A stretch of 64,000 nt of DNA from Tissierella sp. MB52-C2 (GCF_030931715.1 NZ_CP133261.1:3388643-3452642); one strand, 5' to 3'. Positions 42,680 to 51,369 are shown, counted from the stretch's first letter. Notes: generated by a model from the sequence alone, not told the origin. A program made the numbers and translations.

Positions 42680-44323
42680 TTAAAGTATGGATTCAATTCC
42701 CTTAATATTTTCTTTTAAATAATTCGTCCAATCTACTTTTAATTCTTCAAATGTTTTTCCAAATACTTCTTTATAGGTTAATCCATTAAAATCTGTAACA
42801 TTTAAGTAAAGCATCTTTTCCAATCCATATTCTTCAACTAAGTAATTAAAGAAACTAAAATTTTTGTGATAATCCATAGATTCACCTTCTGTCATCAAAT
42901 CCATAGGTGCATTTCCTTCATTTAAGTCAATACCTAGTGTCTTATGAAATTTAACTTTGTGTAAAACTCTCAAATTATTTTCCACTATTCTCTTATTTTT
43001 ACTCTTTGCAATTTCTTCTATATTATTAATATCAATATCATTTTTAATATAAATATTTAATAAATTATCGTATAAACTCTTTAGTTCTTTTAACTCCTCT
43101 TCTGTAAAATCTTGTGTACCTAGAAGTTCTGTATAATTGGGTATGTTATTAAATCCATCTTCTATCATTTTCATATAAGATTCTGAATACACTCCGTGCA
43201 TATAATTCGCAATTCCTTCACCAAGCCATCCTGAAATTCCTATATTTATACCTTTTTCTATAAAAGGATTACGAAATAAAATATGGCAATATTCGTGTGC
43301 ATGAACGTTCAATATCTTCAAATTTACTTCTTCACTTCCCGGCTGTATCACAAATCCACCATCAGGCAAATGATCAACACTCGTATTAAAAATATATTTT
43401 ATCTTAGGAACATTGTTTAAGATTTCCTTATATTCAGCATAGAATTTTGGTGCTTCCTCCTCTATTCCCTTTCTTACAGCTAATATATCTCTATCAAACA
43501 TCAATATAAACTGTTCTATTTTTTCTGCTGTATCATACTGCTTAGTTCTTTCATTTTTTGCTTTTATTTCTGTCATGCTTATATCTATTTTAAATCCATT
43601 GATTTCTTCTCTCGTATTTATAATGAATTTATCTGCTATATCGTATACTTCCATTCTATTCATTAAACTTTCTATTTCATTATGATAGGATAAATCTATA
43701 TTTTTTTCTTTTGCCCATTCTTCCATGTGTAGTATTTCTATATTGTTTTTAAGAAGTTCTTCCCTTTTATTATCTTTTAATAAGTATTCTACTAAATCTA
43801 TAGATGCAGATTTTACACTTTCTATTTCCTCTATAGATGAAAAAGGCTCAAAAAATCTTGCTCCAAATAATGAGAAATCATTATTTGAATAATATGTAGT
43901 AAAGTCCACCTCCTTTTCTTCTATACCATATATCCTTGCATAAAGCCCTTCTGATATCCAATTATCATATATATCATAAGACCTTTTAATTAATTGTTTT
44001 CTGAAATCTTCCGTTTCTATATACTTTGCATCACATTTTATTATCTTGTCTAGATTAGGAACAATATATTGTTTTGATATCTCTATTTCAATATTTTCTA
44101 TAGGAGAAAATTCATCTATCCTTTGTAATTCTTTCAGTATAGATGCGTATATACTTTCCTTCTCATCTGTATTATCAGCTATTTTTATCTTTATATTATC
44201 ATTTTGATAGATTGTAGAACCTTCACTGCTAACTTCAACTAATTGAATTTGTCCATTTTTTTCACTACATCCTGTCAGTAATATTGTAATGATAAGCAAT
44301 AGTATGACTTTTCTATTTTTCAT
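42680..44323 (-). CDS. Peptidase-MA-like lipoprotein, cassette B
   Basis: This 547-aa paralogue of the protein at 40278 has lipobox LTGC and zinc motif HEYCHILFRN, with WLGEGIANYMHGVY supplying the third ligand. The N-terminal ~150 and C-terminal ~100 residues are almost identical to cassette C, while the region before and around HEYCH differs most. It follows the cassette B precursor by 108 nt and has its own promoter. Paired evolution with its precursor suggests product-specific processing or immunity. Confidence 0.8.
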   Translation of the reverse strand: MKNRKVILLLIITILLTGCSEKNGQIQLVEVSSEGSTIYQNDNIKIKIADNTDEKESIYASILKELQRIDEFSPIENIEIEISKQYIVPNLDKIIKCDAKYIETEDFRKQLIKRSYDIYDNWISEGLYARIYGIEEKEVDFTTYYSNNDFSLFGARFFEPFSSIEEIESVKSASIDLVEYLLKDNKREELLKNNIEILHMEEWAKEKNIDLSYHNEIESLMNRMEVYDIADKFIINTREEINGFKIDISMTEIKAKNERTKQYDTAEKIEQFILMFDRDILAVRKGIEEEAPKFYAEYKEILNNVPKIKYIFNTSVDHLPDGGFVIQPGSEEVNLKILNVHAHEYCHILFRNPFIEKGINIGISGWLGEGIANYMHGVYSESYMKMIEDGFNNIPNYTELLGTQDFTEEELKELKSLYDNLLNIYIKNDIDINNIEEIAKSKNKRIVENNLRVLHKVKFHKTLGIDLNEGNAPMDLMTEGESMDYHKNFSFFNYLVEEYGLEKMLYLNVTDFNGLTYKEVFGKTFEELKVDWTNYLKENIKGIESIL

Positions 44324-44382
44324 TTTATATCCCCCATTCTAGCAAAGCTTCATACAAAGAATAAAACTTAGATAAATATTAA

Positions 44383-44419
44383 TATAAAATAGATGGAGCT
44401 AAGTTCCATCTATTTTATA
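44383..44419 (-). promoter_or_regulatory. Intercistronic hairpin between precursor and protease, cassette B
   Basis: TATAAAATAGATGGA (44383-44397) pairs with TCCATCTATTTTATA (44405-44419); same position and core as in cassettes A and C. Confidence 0.75.
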
Positions 44420-44431
44420 CCTTAAAAATTA

Positions 44432-44590
44432 TCAATTACACAATGTGTATGGGTTATATGATCCACAACCACAGTTATTATTAATTCCACAACTTTGCTC
44501 TAAGCTTGGGTATTCTCCCAATTGAATGTTTCCATTTTCTTCTTCTAAATCAAGATCTTCATTCCAGATAATATCGTTCAATGATTTCAT
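44432..44590 (-). CDS. RiPP precursor peptide, cassette B
   Basis: The 52-residue ORF starts at ATG 44590 after GGAGGCAG; a longer in-frame ORF to 44698 is an artefact because it enters the untranslated leader. Its leader is MKSLNDIIWNEDLDLEEENG, nearly that of the other two. The core is different: Cys34, Cys40, Cys42 and Cys51, with SCGINNNCGCGSYNPY. The core is Asn/Gly-rich, so the mature product would have another ring pattern. Confidence 0.88.
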   Translation of the reverse strand: MKSLNDIIWNEDLDLEEENGNIQLGEYPSLEQSCGINNNCGCGSYNPYTLCN

Positions 44591-44837
44591 ACTTCTGCCT
44601 CCTTTCTGTAAGTATTTATCACTAATTACCAAATCATGTAATTGGCATAAGTACTGCCTTTTTAATTGAAATGGATAGTGTCTTCTCACATTAAACACAG
44701 TTTGTTAATCATACGTATATAGTTCAAAATTAGTTTATAAATGAGAGACCTACTCTATTCCTCTTTCCCTATAGAGAGCTATAGAAATATTAGCATAATA
44801 TTATACTAAATATTTCTACTAGCCAATTCATAAGTTC

Positions 44838-44866
44838 ATTGTATTATTGTTTAATCATCGCGTCAA
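44838..44866 (-). promoter_or_regulatory. Promoter of cassette B
   Basis: TTGACG (44861-44866), 17 bp, TACAAT (44838-44843) on the minus strand. It is followed by a ~245-nt untranslated leader like that of cassette C. Confidence 0.85.
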
Positions 44867-44896
44867 CTCGTTGATATGACTTGTTTTCTGACATTT

Positions 44897-44924
44897 CTCA
44901 ACATAATTCGGTATCTTTCGTCGA
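44897..44924. promoter_or_regulatory. Conserved 28-bp upstream site, cassette B
   Basis: Begins CTCAACATA and ends TTTCGTCGA, 30 bp upstream of the -35; the most diverged of the four copies. Confidence 0.68.
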
Positions 44925-45032
44925 ATAAATATAAGTGAGTTAGAATTATGTGTTTTAATTCCAACTGACTTTTGCAATATCCAGAACTATTTAATCATAC
45001 ATTCAACATATATCCAAAAAATTTACATTATA

Positions 45033-46664
45033 TTAAAGTATGGATTCAATTCCCTTGATGTTTTCTTGCAAATAATTCGTCCAATCTACTTTTAATTCTT
45101 CAAATGTTTTTCCAAAGGTTTCTTTATAGGTTAATTGACTGAAATCTGCAACATTTAAATAAAGTATCTTCTCTAATCCATACTCTTGAATTAAATAGTT
45201 AACAAAACTAAAATTTTTATGATAATTCATAGTATTACCTTCATTCATTAAATCTAAAGGAGCACTCCCATCATTTAATTTAGACCCAAGTATTTGATTG
45301 AATTTAACTCTAGATAAATATCTCAAATGATTTTCTATTATTCTTTTATTTTGATTCTTTGCAATTTCTTCTATATTGTTAATATCAATATTGTTTTCAA
45401 TATAAATATTTAATAGATTAGTGTATAGACTTTGTAGTTCTTTTAATTCATTATCCGTAAGATTTAGTGTTTCTAGTACTTCCATAAAATTAGATATCTT
45501 ATAAAAGTTATATTCCATTACTTCAATATAAGCTTCAGAATACACTCCATATAAATAGTCTGCAATCCCTTCGTTAAGCCATACTGGCTTTGTAATAACT
45601 ATGCCCTCTTCTATAAAGGGATTATGGAATAGTAAATGACAATATTCATGTGCATGAACATTGACATCTCTTAAATGTATTTCTTCAGTTCCTGCCATAA
45701 TATAGCCTCCATCAGCATTACCATCAGCACTTGTATCAAAGATATACTCTATTTTTGGCACATTATTTAATATTTGTTTGTACTCCGAATAAAACCTTGG
45801 TGCGTCCTTCTCTATTCCTTTCTTTAAAGCTAATATATCCCTATCAAACTTCAATATAACCTGTTCTATTTTTTCTGCTGTACTGTACTGTTCATTTATT
45901 TCTGCAATACTTATATCTATTTTAAATCCATTTATTTCTTCTCTCGTATTTATAATGAATTTATCTGCTATATCGTATACTTCCATTCTATTCATTAAAC
46001 TTTCAATTTCTCTTTGATAAGATAAATCTATACTCTTTTCTTCTGCCCATTCTTCTATATCTGATATTTCTATATTGTTTTTAAGAAGTTCCTCCTTTTT
46101 ATTGTTTTTTAATATGTATTCCACTAAATCTATAGATGCAGATTTTACACTTTCTATCTCTTCCTTTGATACAAATGGCTTAAAAATCCTTGCTCCAAAT
46201 AATGAAAATTCATTATTTGAATAATATGTAGTAAAGTCCACTTCCTTTTTCTCTATATCATATATCTTTGCATATAGTCCTTCTGATATCCAGTTATCAT
46301 ATATTCCATAGGATTTTTTTATAAGTTCCTTTTTAAACTCTTCTGTTTCTATAAATTTAGCATCACATTTTATTATCTTATCTATATTTGGAACTATATA
46401 TTGTTTTGATATTTCTATTTCAAGATTTTCTATAGGAGAAAATTCATCTATCCTTTGTAATTCGTTTAATATCGATGTATAAATTATTTCCTTCTCATCT
46501 GTATTATCAGCTATTTTTATCTTTATATTATCATTTTGATAGATTGTAGAACCTCCACTACTAACCTCTATTAATTGAATTGGCTCTTTTTTTTCATTCT
46601 TTTCACTACATCCTATTAGAAGTATTGTGATGATAAGTAGAAATATCATTTTTCTGTTTTTCAT
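45033..46664 (-). CDS. Peptidase-MA-like lipoprotein, cassette A
   Basis: The 543-aa paralogue has lipobox LIGC, HEYCHLLFHN and WLNEGIADYLYGVY. It shares the FEELKVDWTNYLQENIKGIE ending with cassette C. It follows the cassette A precursor by 121 nt. The mature N-terminal region (about 35-200) is lysine/glutamate-rich and may contact substrate. Same role as proposed for the other copies. Confidence 0.8.
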   Translation of the reverse strand: MKNRKMIFLLIITILLIGCSEKNEKKEPIQLIEVSSGGSTIYQNDNIKIKIADNTDEKEIIYTSILNELQRIDEFSPIENLEIEISKQYIVPNIDKIIKCDAKFIETEEFKKELIKKSYGIYDNWISEGLYAKIYDIEKKEVDFTTYYSNNEFSLFGARIFKPFVSKEEIESVKSASIDLVEYILKNNKKEELLKNNIEISDIEEWAEEKSIDLSYQREIESLMNRMEVYDIADKFIINTREEINGFKIDISIAEINEQYSTAEKIEQVILKFDRDILALKKGIEKDAPRFYSEYKQILNNVPKIEYIFDTSADGNADGGYIMAGTEEIHLRDVNVHAHEYCHLLFHNPFIEEGIVITKPVWLNEGIADYLYGVYSEAYIEVMEYNFYKISNFMEVLETLNLTDNELKELQSLYTNLLNIYIENNIDINNIEEIAKNQNKRIIENHLRYLSRVKFNQILGSKLNDGSAPLDLMNEGNTMNYHKNFSFVNYLIQEYGLEKILYLNVADFSQLTYKETFGKTFEELKVDWTNYLQENIKGIESIL

Positions 46665-46731
46665 TCATGTGTCCTCCTTTGATAAAGATATATCTTAACA
46701 ATTTGAATACAAAATAATTAAATAAACTTAA

Positions 46732-46769
46732 TATAGAAATAGATGGAGCTAATTCCACCTATTTCTATA
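46732..46769 (-). promoter_or_regulatory. Intercistronic hairpin between precursor and protease, cassette A
   Basis: TATAGAAATAGATGGA pairs with TCCACCTATTTCTATA. The single mismatch is a G-U pair in the minus-strand RNA, which suggests that the RNA structure is selected. Confidence 0.72.
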
Positions 46770-46785
46770 CTTTGAAAATTATTAC

Positions 46786-46950
46786 CTAACAATTTAGAAA
46801 CATATTATATGAGTATATGTCCCTACAGCTACGAGTAAGTCCACCACAACTTTGTTCTAAGCTTATGTCATCTCCAAATTGAATGTTGCCATTTTTTTCT
46901 TCTTCTAAATCAATATCTTCATTCCAGATAATATCGTTCAATGATTTCAT
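46786..46950 (-). CDS. RiPP precursor peptide, cassette A
   Basis: This 54-residue ORF has AGGAGG 8 nt before the ATG. The leader is the same as in cassette C except NIQFG for NIQLG. The core has Cys35, Cys42 and Cys54: one Tyr of the middle Tyr pair is deleted and MFIN becomes MFLN. It is probably a recent duplicate of the cassette C peptide. Near-identity at DNA level extends through the leader and promoter. Confidence 0.88.
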   Translation of the reverse strand: MKSLNDIIWNEDIDLEEEKNGNIQFGDDISLEQSCGGLTRSCRDIYSYNMFLNC

Positions 46951-47196
46951 ATTTTCAGCCTCCTTTCTGTAAGTATTTGTCGCTAATTATAAAATCACGT
47001 AATTAGCATAAATACTACTCTTTTAATTGAAGTGGCTAGTGTTCTCCCATTTTAGACATAACTAACTAATCATATATATAATTCAAAATTAGTTTAGAAA
47101 TGAGAGACCTACTCTATTCCTCTTTCCCCATAGAGAGCTATAGAAATATTAGCATCTTACTATACCAAATACTTCCATTAGCCAATTCATAAGTTC

Positions 47197-47225
47197 ATTG
47201 TACTATTACTCAGATATTCCGTCAA
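47197..47225 (-). promoter_or_regulatory. Promoter of cassette A
   Basis: TTGACG (47220-47225), 17 bp, TACAAT (47197-47202) on the minus strand. Confidence 0.85.
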
Positions 47226-47255
47226 CCTGTTGATATGACTTATCCCCCGACATTA

Positions 47256-47283
47256 TTCAACATAATCTGGTATCTTTTGTCGA
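47256..47283. promoter_or_regulatory. Conserved 28-bp upstream site, cassette A
   Basis: Begins TTCAACATA and ends TTTTGTCGA, 30 bp upstream of the -35. Confidence 0.72.
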
Positions 47284-47391
47284 ATAAATATAAGTCAGTT
47301 AGAATTATGTGTTTTAACTCCAACTGACTTTTGTAATATCCAGAACTATTTAATTATCCACTCAACATCTATCCAAAAAACTTACACTATA

Positions 47392-49035
47392 TCATAGTAT
47401 AGATTCAATCCCCTTGATATTTTCTTTTAAGTAATTCATCCAATCTACTTTTAATTCATCAAAGGTTTTTCCAAATACTTCTTTATAGGTTAATTGACCA
47501 ATATTAGTTACATTCAGATATAGTATCTTGTCTAACCCATATTCTTCGACTAAATAATTAAAAAAACTACAATTTTTATGATAATTCATAGTATTTCCTT
47601 CGTATAATTGATCGGCAATAACGCTCTCTTCTTTTAGTTTAGAACCCCAAATCTCATTAACTTTAACTTTAGAAAAAACTCTCACATGGTTTTCTAATAT
47701 TCTTTTATTTTTATCCTTCGCTATTTCTTCTATATTATTGATATCAATATCATTCTTAACATAAATATCTAATTCTTTATCAAATACACTTTTTATTTCT
47801 TTAAACTTACTATATGTTGAATCTTTAATTGCTATATCTTCTGTGTAATTAGACTTAATATCAAAAAAACTTTTCAATGTTTCCACATTACTTTCAGAAT
47901 AAACTACATCGAAATAATCTGCCATCCCTTCATCTATCCATGATGGTGTTGAAATAGCTATACCATTATCTATAAACGGACTGTAGAAGAAGAAGTGACA
48001 ATATTCATGTGCATGAGTTGTAATATCTCTTAAGCTTACTCTTTTAGAACCTTGAGAAACATAACCATCAGCATACACATCAGCATTAGTATAAAAAATG
48101 TACTCTATTTTAGGAACATTATTTAAGATTTCCTTATATTCAGCATAGAATTTTGGTGCTTCTTCCTCTATTCCCTTTTTTATAGCTAATATATCTCTAT
48201 CAAACATCAATATAATCTGTTCTATTTTTTCTGCTGTATCGTATTGTTCAGTTATATTATTTTTAGCTTTTATTTCTGCAATACTTATATCTATCTTAAA
48301 TCCATTTATTTCTTCTCTGGTATTTATAATGAATTTATCTGATATATCATACACTTCCATCCTATTCATTAGGCTTTCTATTTCTCTTTGGTAAGATAAA
48401 TCTATCCCCTTTTCTTCTGCCCATTCTTCTATATCAGATATATTTATATTGTTTTTAAGAAGTTCTTCCTTTTTATTATTTTTTAATATGTATTCCACCA
48501 AATCTATAGATGCAGATTTTACATTATCTACTTCTTCCTTAGTTGAAAATGGCTCAAAAAATCTTGCTCCAAATAAAGAAAAATCGTTATTTGAATAATA
48601 TGTAGAAAATCCTATGGTTTTATCTTGTCCAAATATCTTGCCGTAAAGTCCTTCTGATATCCAATTATCATATATCCCATAGGACTTTTTTATAAGTTCC
48701 TTTTTAAACTCTTCTGTTTCTATAAACTTGGTATCACATTTTATTATCTTATCTATATTTGGAACTATATATTGTTTTGATATTTCTATTTCAAGATTTT
48801 CTATAGGAGAAAATTCATCTATTTTCTGTAATTCATTTAATATGGATGTATATATATTTTCCTTTTCATCTATATTATCAGCTATTTTTATCTTTATATT
48901 ATCATTTTGATAGATTGTAGAACCTCCACTACTAACTTCCATTAATTGAATTGGTTCTTTTTTTTCATTCTTTTCACTACATCCTATTAGAAGTATTGTG
49001 ATGATAAGTAAAATTATGATTTTTTTATTTCTCAT
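47392..49035 (-). CDS. Peptidase-MA-like lipoprotein, cassette 0 (no precursor seen)
   Basis: The 547-aa protein has lipobox LIGC, HEYCHFFFYS and WIDEGMADYFDVVY, so the zinc site is intact. It is the most divergent copy in its last 200 residues (TYSKFKEIKSVFDKELDIYV). Its promoter and upstream site are the most distal of the series, facing the two-component system. Unlike the other three, no leader-type ORF lies between its promoter and start. It may be a general immunity protease or an old cassette that lost its peptide. Confidence 0.8.
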   Translation of the reverse strand: MRNKKIIILLIITILLIGCSEKNEKKEPIQLMEVSSGGSTIYQNDNIKIKIADNIDEKENIYTSILNELQKIDEFSPIENLEIEISKQYIVPNIDKIIKCDTKFIETEEFKKELIKKSYGIYDNWISEGLYGKIFGQDKTIGFSTYYSNNDFSLFGARFFEPFSTKEEVDNVKSASIDLVEYILKNNKKEELLKNNINISDIEEWAEEKGIDLSYQREIESLMNRMEVYDISDKFIINTREEINGFKIDISIAEIKAKNNITEQYDTAEKIEQIILMFDRDILAIKKGIEEEAPKFYAEYKEILNNVPKIEYIFYTNADVYADGYVSQGSKRVSLRDITTHAHEYCHFFFYSPFIDNGIAISTPSWIDEGMADYFDVVYSESNVETLKSFFDIKSNYTEDIAIKDSTYSKFKEIKSVFDKELDIYVKNDIDINNIEEIAKDKNKRILENHVRVFSKVKVNEIWGSKLKEESVIADQLYEGNTMNYHKNCSFFNYLVEEYGLDKILYLNVTNIGQLTYKEVFGKTFDELKVDWMNYLKENIKGIESIL

Positions 49036-49241
49036 TTATATGTCCCCTTATTTATATTTTTATATTAAAGTAGCCTCTTGTGCTAGTAATTTTGAAATTA
49101 CATAATTCTACTAATTAATTTTTTGAAAAATAATGCCTCTCAAGAATACAATTTGGAAACAATACCCAAACATGGGTTCTTTAATATATATTATATTTAT
49201 GTCATTATTCAGTATCTGAATCATATATTGTCGCTAACATC

Positions 49242-49270
49242 AGCATATCATTCATAAAAAAACCTGTCAA
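49242..49270 (-). promoter_or_regulatory. Promoter of cassette 0
   Basis: TTGACA (49265-49270), 17 bp, TATGCT (49242-49247) on the minus strand. The -35 is closer to consensus and the -10 weaker than in the other cassettes. The rest of 49036-49717 holds no gene I can support. Confidence 0.75.
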
Positions 49271-49290
49271 TCCATTGATTTTACTCATTC

Positions 49291-49318
49291 TTCGACATAT
49301 TTTGATATGTTTTGTCGA
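49291..49318. promoter_or_regulatory. Conserved 28-bp upstream site, cassette 0
   Basis: TTCGACATA ... TTTTGTCGA with a perfect TCGACA/TGTCGA pair. It lies 20 bp from the -35, exactly 10 bp (one helical turn) closer than in cassettes A-C. Confidence 0.72.
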
Positions 49319-49646
49319 TTTATTATGCACAAATTTGACCACCAACATTTATCTCACCAAAGAAACTATATATATTACAAATATAGATATCGTCATTGTT
49401 GTTCATAGTATCTTTTATTATTAAATTTAGTATATTTTATGATATGAATTTACCACAACTACCTAATGCTATCTAATGCTTATGTAGTGTAAATAAAATT
49501 AAAGTTATAAAAAGAATTATATATAGAGGATGTAACATTGAAAGCTTGTATCAAAATATTCTCTTGATCTATAAAAATTGGATTATCAGCTAACTATATA
49601 AAGAATCTCTTCTAGAATGATAAATCAAGATAGAATTACAATATAT

Positions 49647-49675
49647 TTGTATAGTTTAATAAATATTAGTATAAT
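49647..49675 (+). promoter_or_regulatory. Promoter of the two-component system
   Basis: TTGTAT (49647-49652), 17 bp, TATAAT (49670-49675), 42 nt before the kinase ATG. Confidence 0.7.
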
Positions 49676-49717
49676 TGGATTACACAGATAATAGAAAACT
49701 TATAAAGGAGTTTCTTA

Positions 49718-50761
49718 ATGAGAAGATTTATAGAAAAATCATTCATAGTTCTTTTTTGTTTATATAATACTTATAAAATAAACCCAACAAAAGACTTAGC
49801 TTTTTACTTTCTTATATCTCTGATTCTCTCCTTATTCTTAGATTTGTTTCGCCCTAAAAAAGTAAGGTTTTTTATTTATTTTATCTTTTTAATATTTTAT
49901 CTTTATGATCCCTTATTTATCTATTACTTACCTTTGATTTTTTATAATATGTATTTGGATTTCAGTATATATGCTTTTTTTACCATAATATTAGTTCTAA
50001 GGGATTTTTCTATAGCAAATCTTTTAGTTTCCTCCATATCTATTTACCTTTCAATTATGACAAAAAGATTCAATGTATTTTTAAATCAAAACAAAATAGT
50101 AAGGGACGAATTGAAAGAAGATGCCATTTATTTAAAAAAATATACTGAACAATTAAAAATTGATAGAGAAAAGAATATTCATATTGCCATACTTACAGAA
50201 AGAAATAGAATTGCAAGAGAACTCCATGACTCTATAGGTCATGCCATAAGCAGCAGTATATTACAGGTGGAAGCCCTAAAGATAATCTCCGATAATAACA
50301 TGATAGAAAGTTTAGATTTACTCCAAAATACCTTAAATAACGGAATGAATGATATTAGAAATAGCATCCACAATTTATATAATGAATCTCTTGATTTGGA
50401 GAGTAGAATCGAAAGCCTTTGTAGAGAAGTTCCTACTATAGACATTCAACTTATATATAAGTTAGAAGATAGTTTACCCTATGATTTAAAATTTGACATA
50501 TTATCTGTTATAAGAGAGGCCATCACTAATTGTGCTAAACATTCTAATGCTACAGAGCTTAAAATCAACCTTCTAAGTCAACCTAAGTTCTATTCTATTA
50601 TAGTGAGGGATAATGGCAACAAATTTAATAAAACAGATGATCTCTTAACTAAGGGAATAGGTCTTCTTTCTATGAATGAAGTCGCTAATAAATATAATGG
50701 TTTTTTAAATTATGAGTTTGATAATGGATTTAAAATACACCTGACTTTAATGAAAGGATGA
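49718..50761 (+). CDS. Sensor histidine kinase (HisKA_3, DesK/LiaS-like)
   Basis: The 347-aa kinase has four or five membrane segments in residues 8-125 with short loops and no large sensor domain. A coiled coil follows, then the H-box RELHDSIGHAISSSILQVEA (phospho-acceptor His about residue 170) and an HATPase domain with IREAITNCAKHSNATE and DNGNKF. This is the DesK/LiaS architecture that senses membrane state or membrane-bound peptides. It overlaps the regulator gene region and is divergent from the RiPP cassettes. Confidence 0.88.
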   Translation: MRRFIEKSFIVLFCLYNTYKINPTKDLAFYFLISLILSLFLDLFRPKKVRFFIYFIFLIFYLYDPLFIYYLPLIFYNMYLDFSIYAFFTIILVLRDFSIANLLVSSISIYLSIMTKRFNVFLNQNKIVRDELKEDAIYLKKYTEQLKIDREKNIHIAILTERNRIARELHDSIGHAISSSILQVEALKIISDNNMIESLDLLQNTLNNGMNDIRNSIHNLYNESLDLESRIESLCREVPTIDIQLIYKLEDSLPYDLKFDILSVIREAITNCAKHSNATELKINLLSQPKFYSIIVRDNGNKFNKTDDLLTKGIGLLSMNEVANKYNGFLNYEFDNGFKIHLTLMKG

Positions 50762-50766
50762 TGTAT

Positions 50767-51369
50767 ATGAAAGTTATAATCGTAGATGATGATTATTTAG
50801 TAGTAAACTCTTTAAAAACAATCGTAAATGCCAGTGGAATAGAAGTTTTAGCTGTGGGTCATGATGGTATGGAGGCAGTTGAACTTTATTCCCTTCACAA
50901 ACCTGATTTAATCCTTATGGACATAAGGATGGAAAAAATGAATGGAATAGAAGCTACTAAGGAAATTTTAGATAGAGACCCTAATGCTAAAATACTGTTG
51001 ATTACCACATTTCAAGATGATGAATATATATCTGCTGCCCTTTCCTTAGGCTGTAAAGGTTATATATTAAAACAAAATATTGGGGGCATTATCCCTGCCA
51101 TAAATGCAGTTTACTCCGGTAATCATGTTTTCGATTCAAAGATAGTATCTAATATACAAAAGCATTCTAAGAAAAACATAGATATAGATTTAACAGATAG
51201 AGAGTTTGATATTTTGCTTTTAGTTGCAGAAGGATTTAATAATAAGGAGATTGCTGAAAAGCTATTTCTAAGTGAAGGTACTGTAAGAAATTATATTTCT
51301 CATATGTTAGAAAAATTATCTTTAAGAGATAGGACACAACTAGCCATTTATTATTATAAAAAACAGTAG
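50767..51369 (+). CDS. NarL/LuxR-type response regulator
   Basis: The ~200-aa regulator has a receiver (VIIVDDDYLVV, phospho-Asp in LILMDIRMEKMNG, conserved Lys in GYILKQ) and a LuxR HTH (LTDREFDILLLVAEGFNNKEIAEKLFLSEGTVRNYISHML). I use ATG 50767 (AAAGGA 8 nt upstream). It is co-transcribed with the kinase. NarL-type regulators bind short inverted repeats upstream of -35 elements, which fits the four conserved sites in front of the cassettes. Confidence 0.88.
   Translation: MKVIIVDDDYLVVNSLKTIVNASGIEVLAVGHDGMEAVELYSLHKPDLILMDIRMEKMNGIEATKEILDRDPNAKILLITTFQDDEYISAALSLGCKGYILKQNIGGIIPAINAVYSGNHVFDSKIVSNIQKHSKKNIDIDLTDREFDILLLVAEGFNNKEIAEKLFLSEGTVRNYISHMLEKLSLRDRTQLAIYYYKKQ

Noticed and set aside
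44591-44698. N-terminal extension of the cassette B precursor ORF
   Set aside because: It translates the structured untranslated leader; the internal ATG at 44590 has the RBS and matches the other two precursors exactly.
49129-49191. 20-codon ORF (MFGYCFQIVF start) as a fourth RiPP precursor
   Set aside because: No good RBS, no similarity to the conserved leader, one Cys only, and it overlaps no conserved cassette element.
40278-49320. CRISPR-like reading of the repeated 42-49 kb region
   Set aside because: The periodicity is about 2-2.4 kb and consists of duplicated gene cassettes and promoters; there are no short regularly spaced repeats or cas genes.
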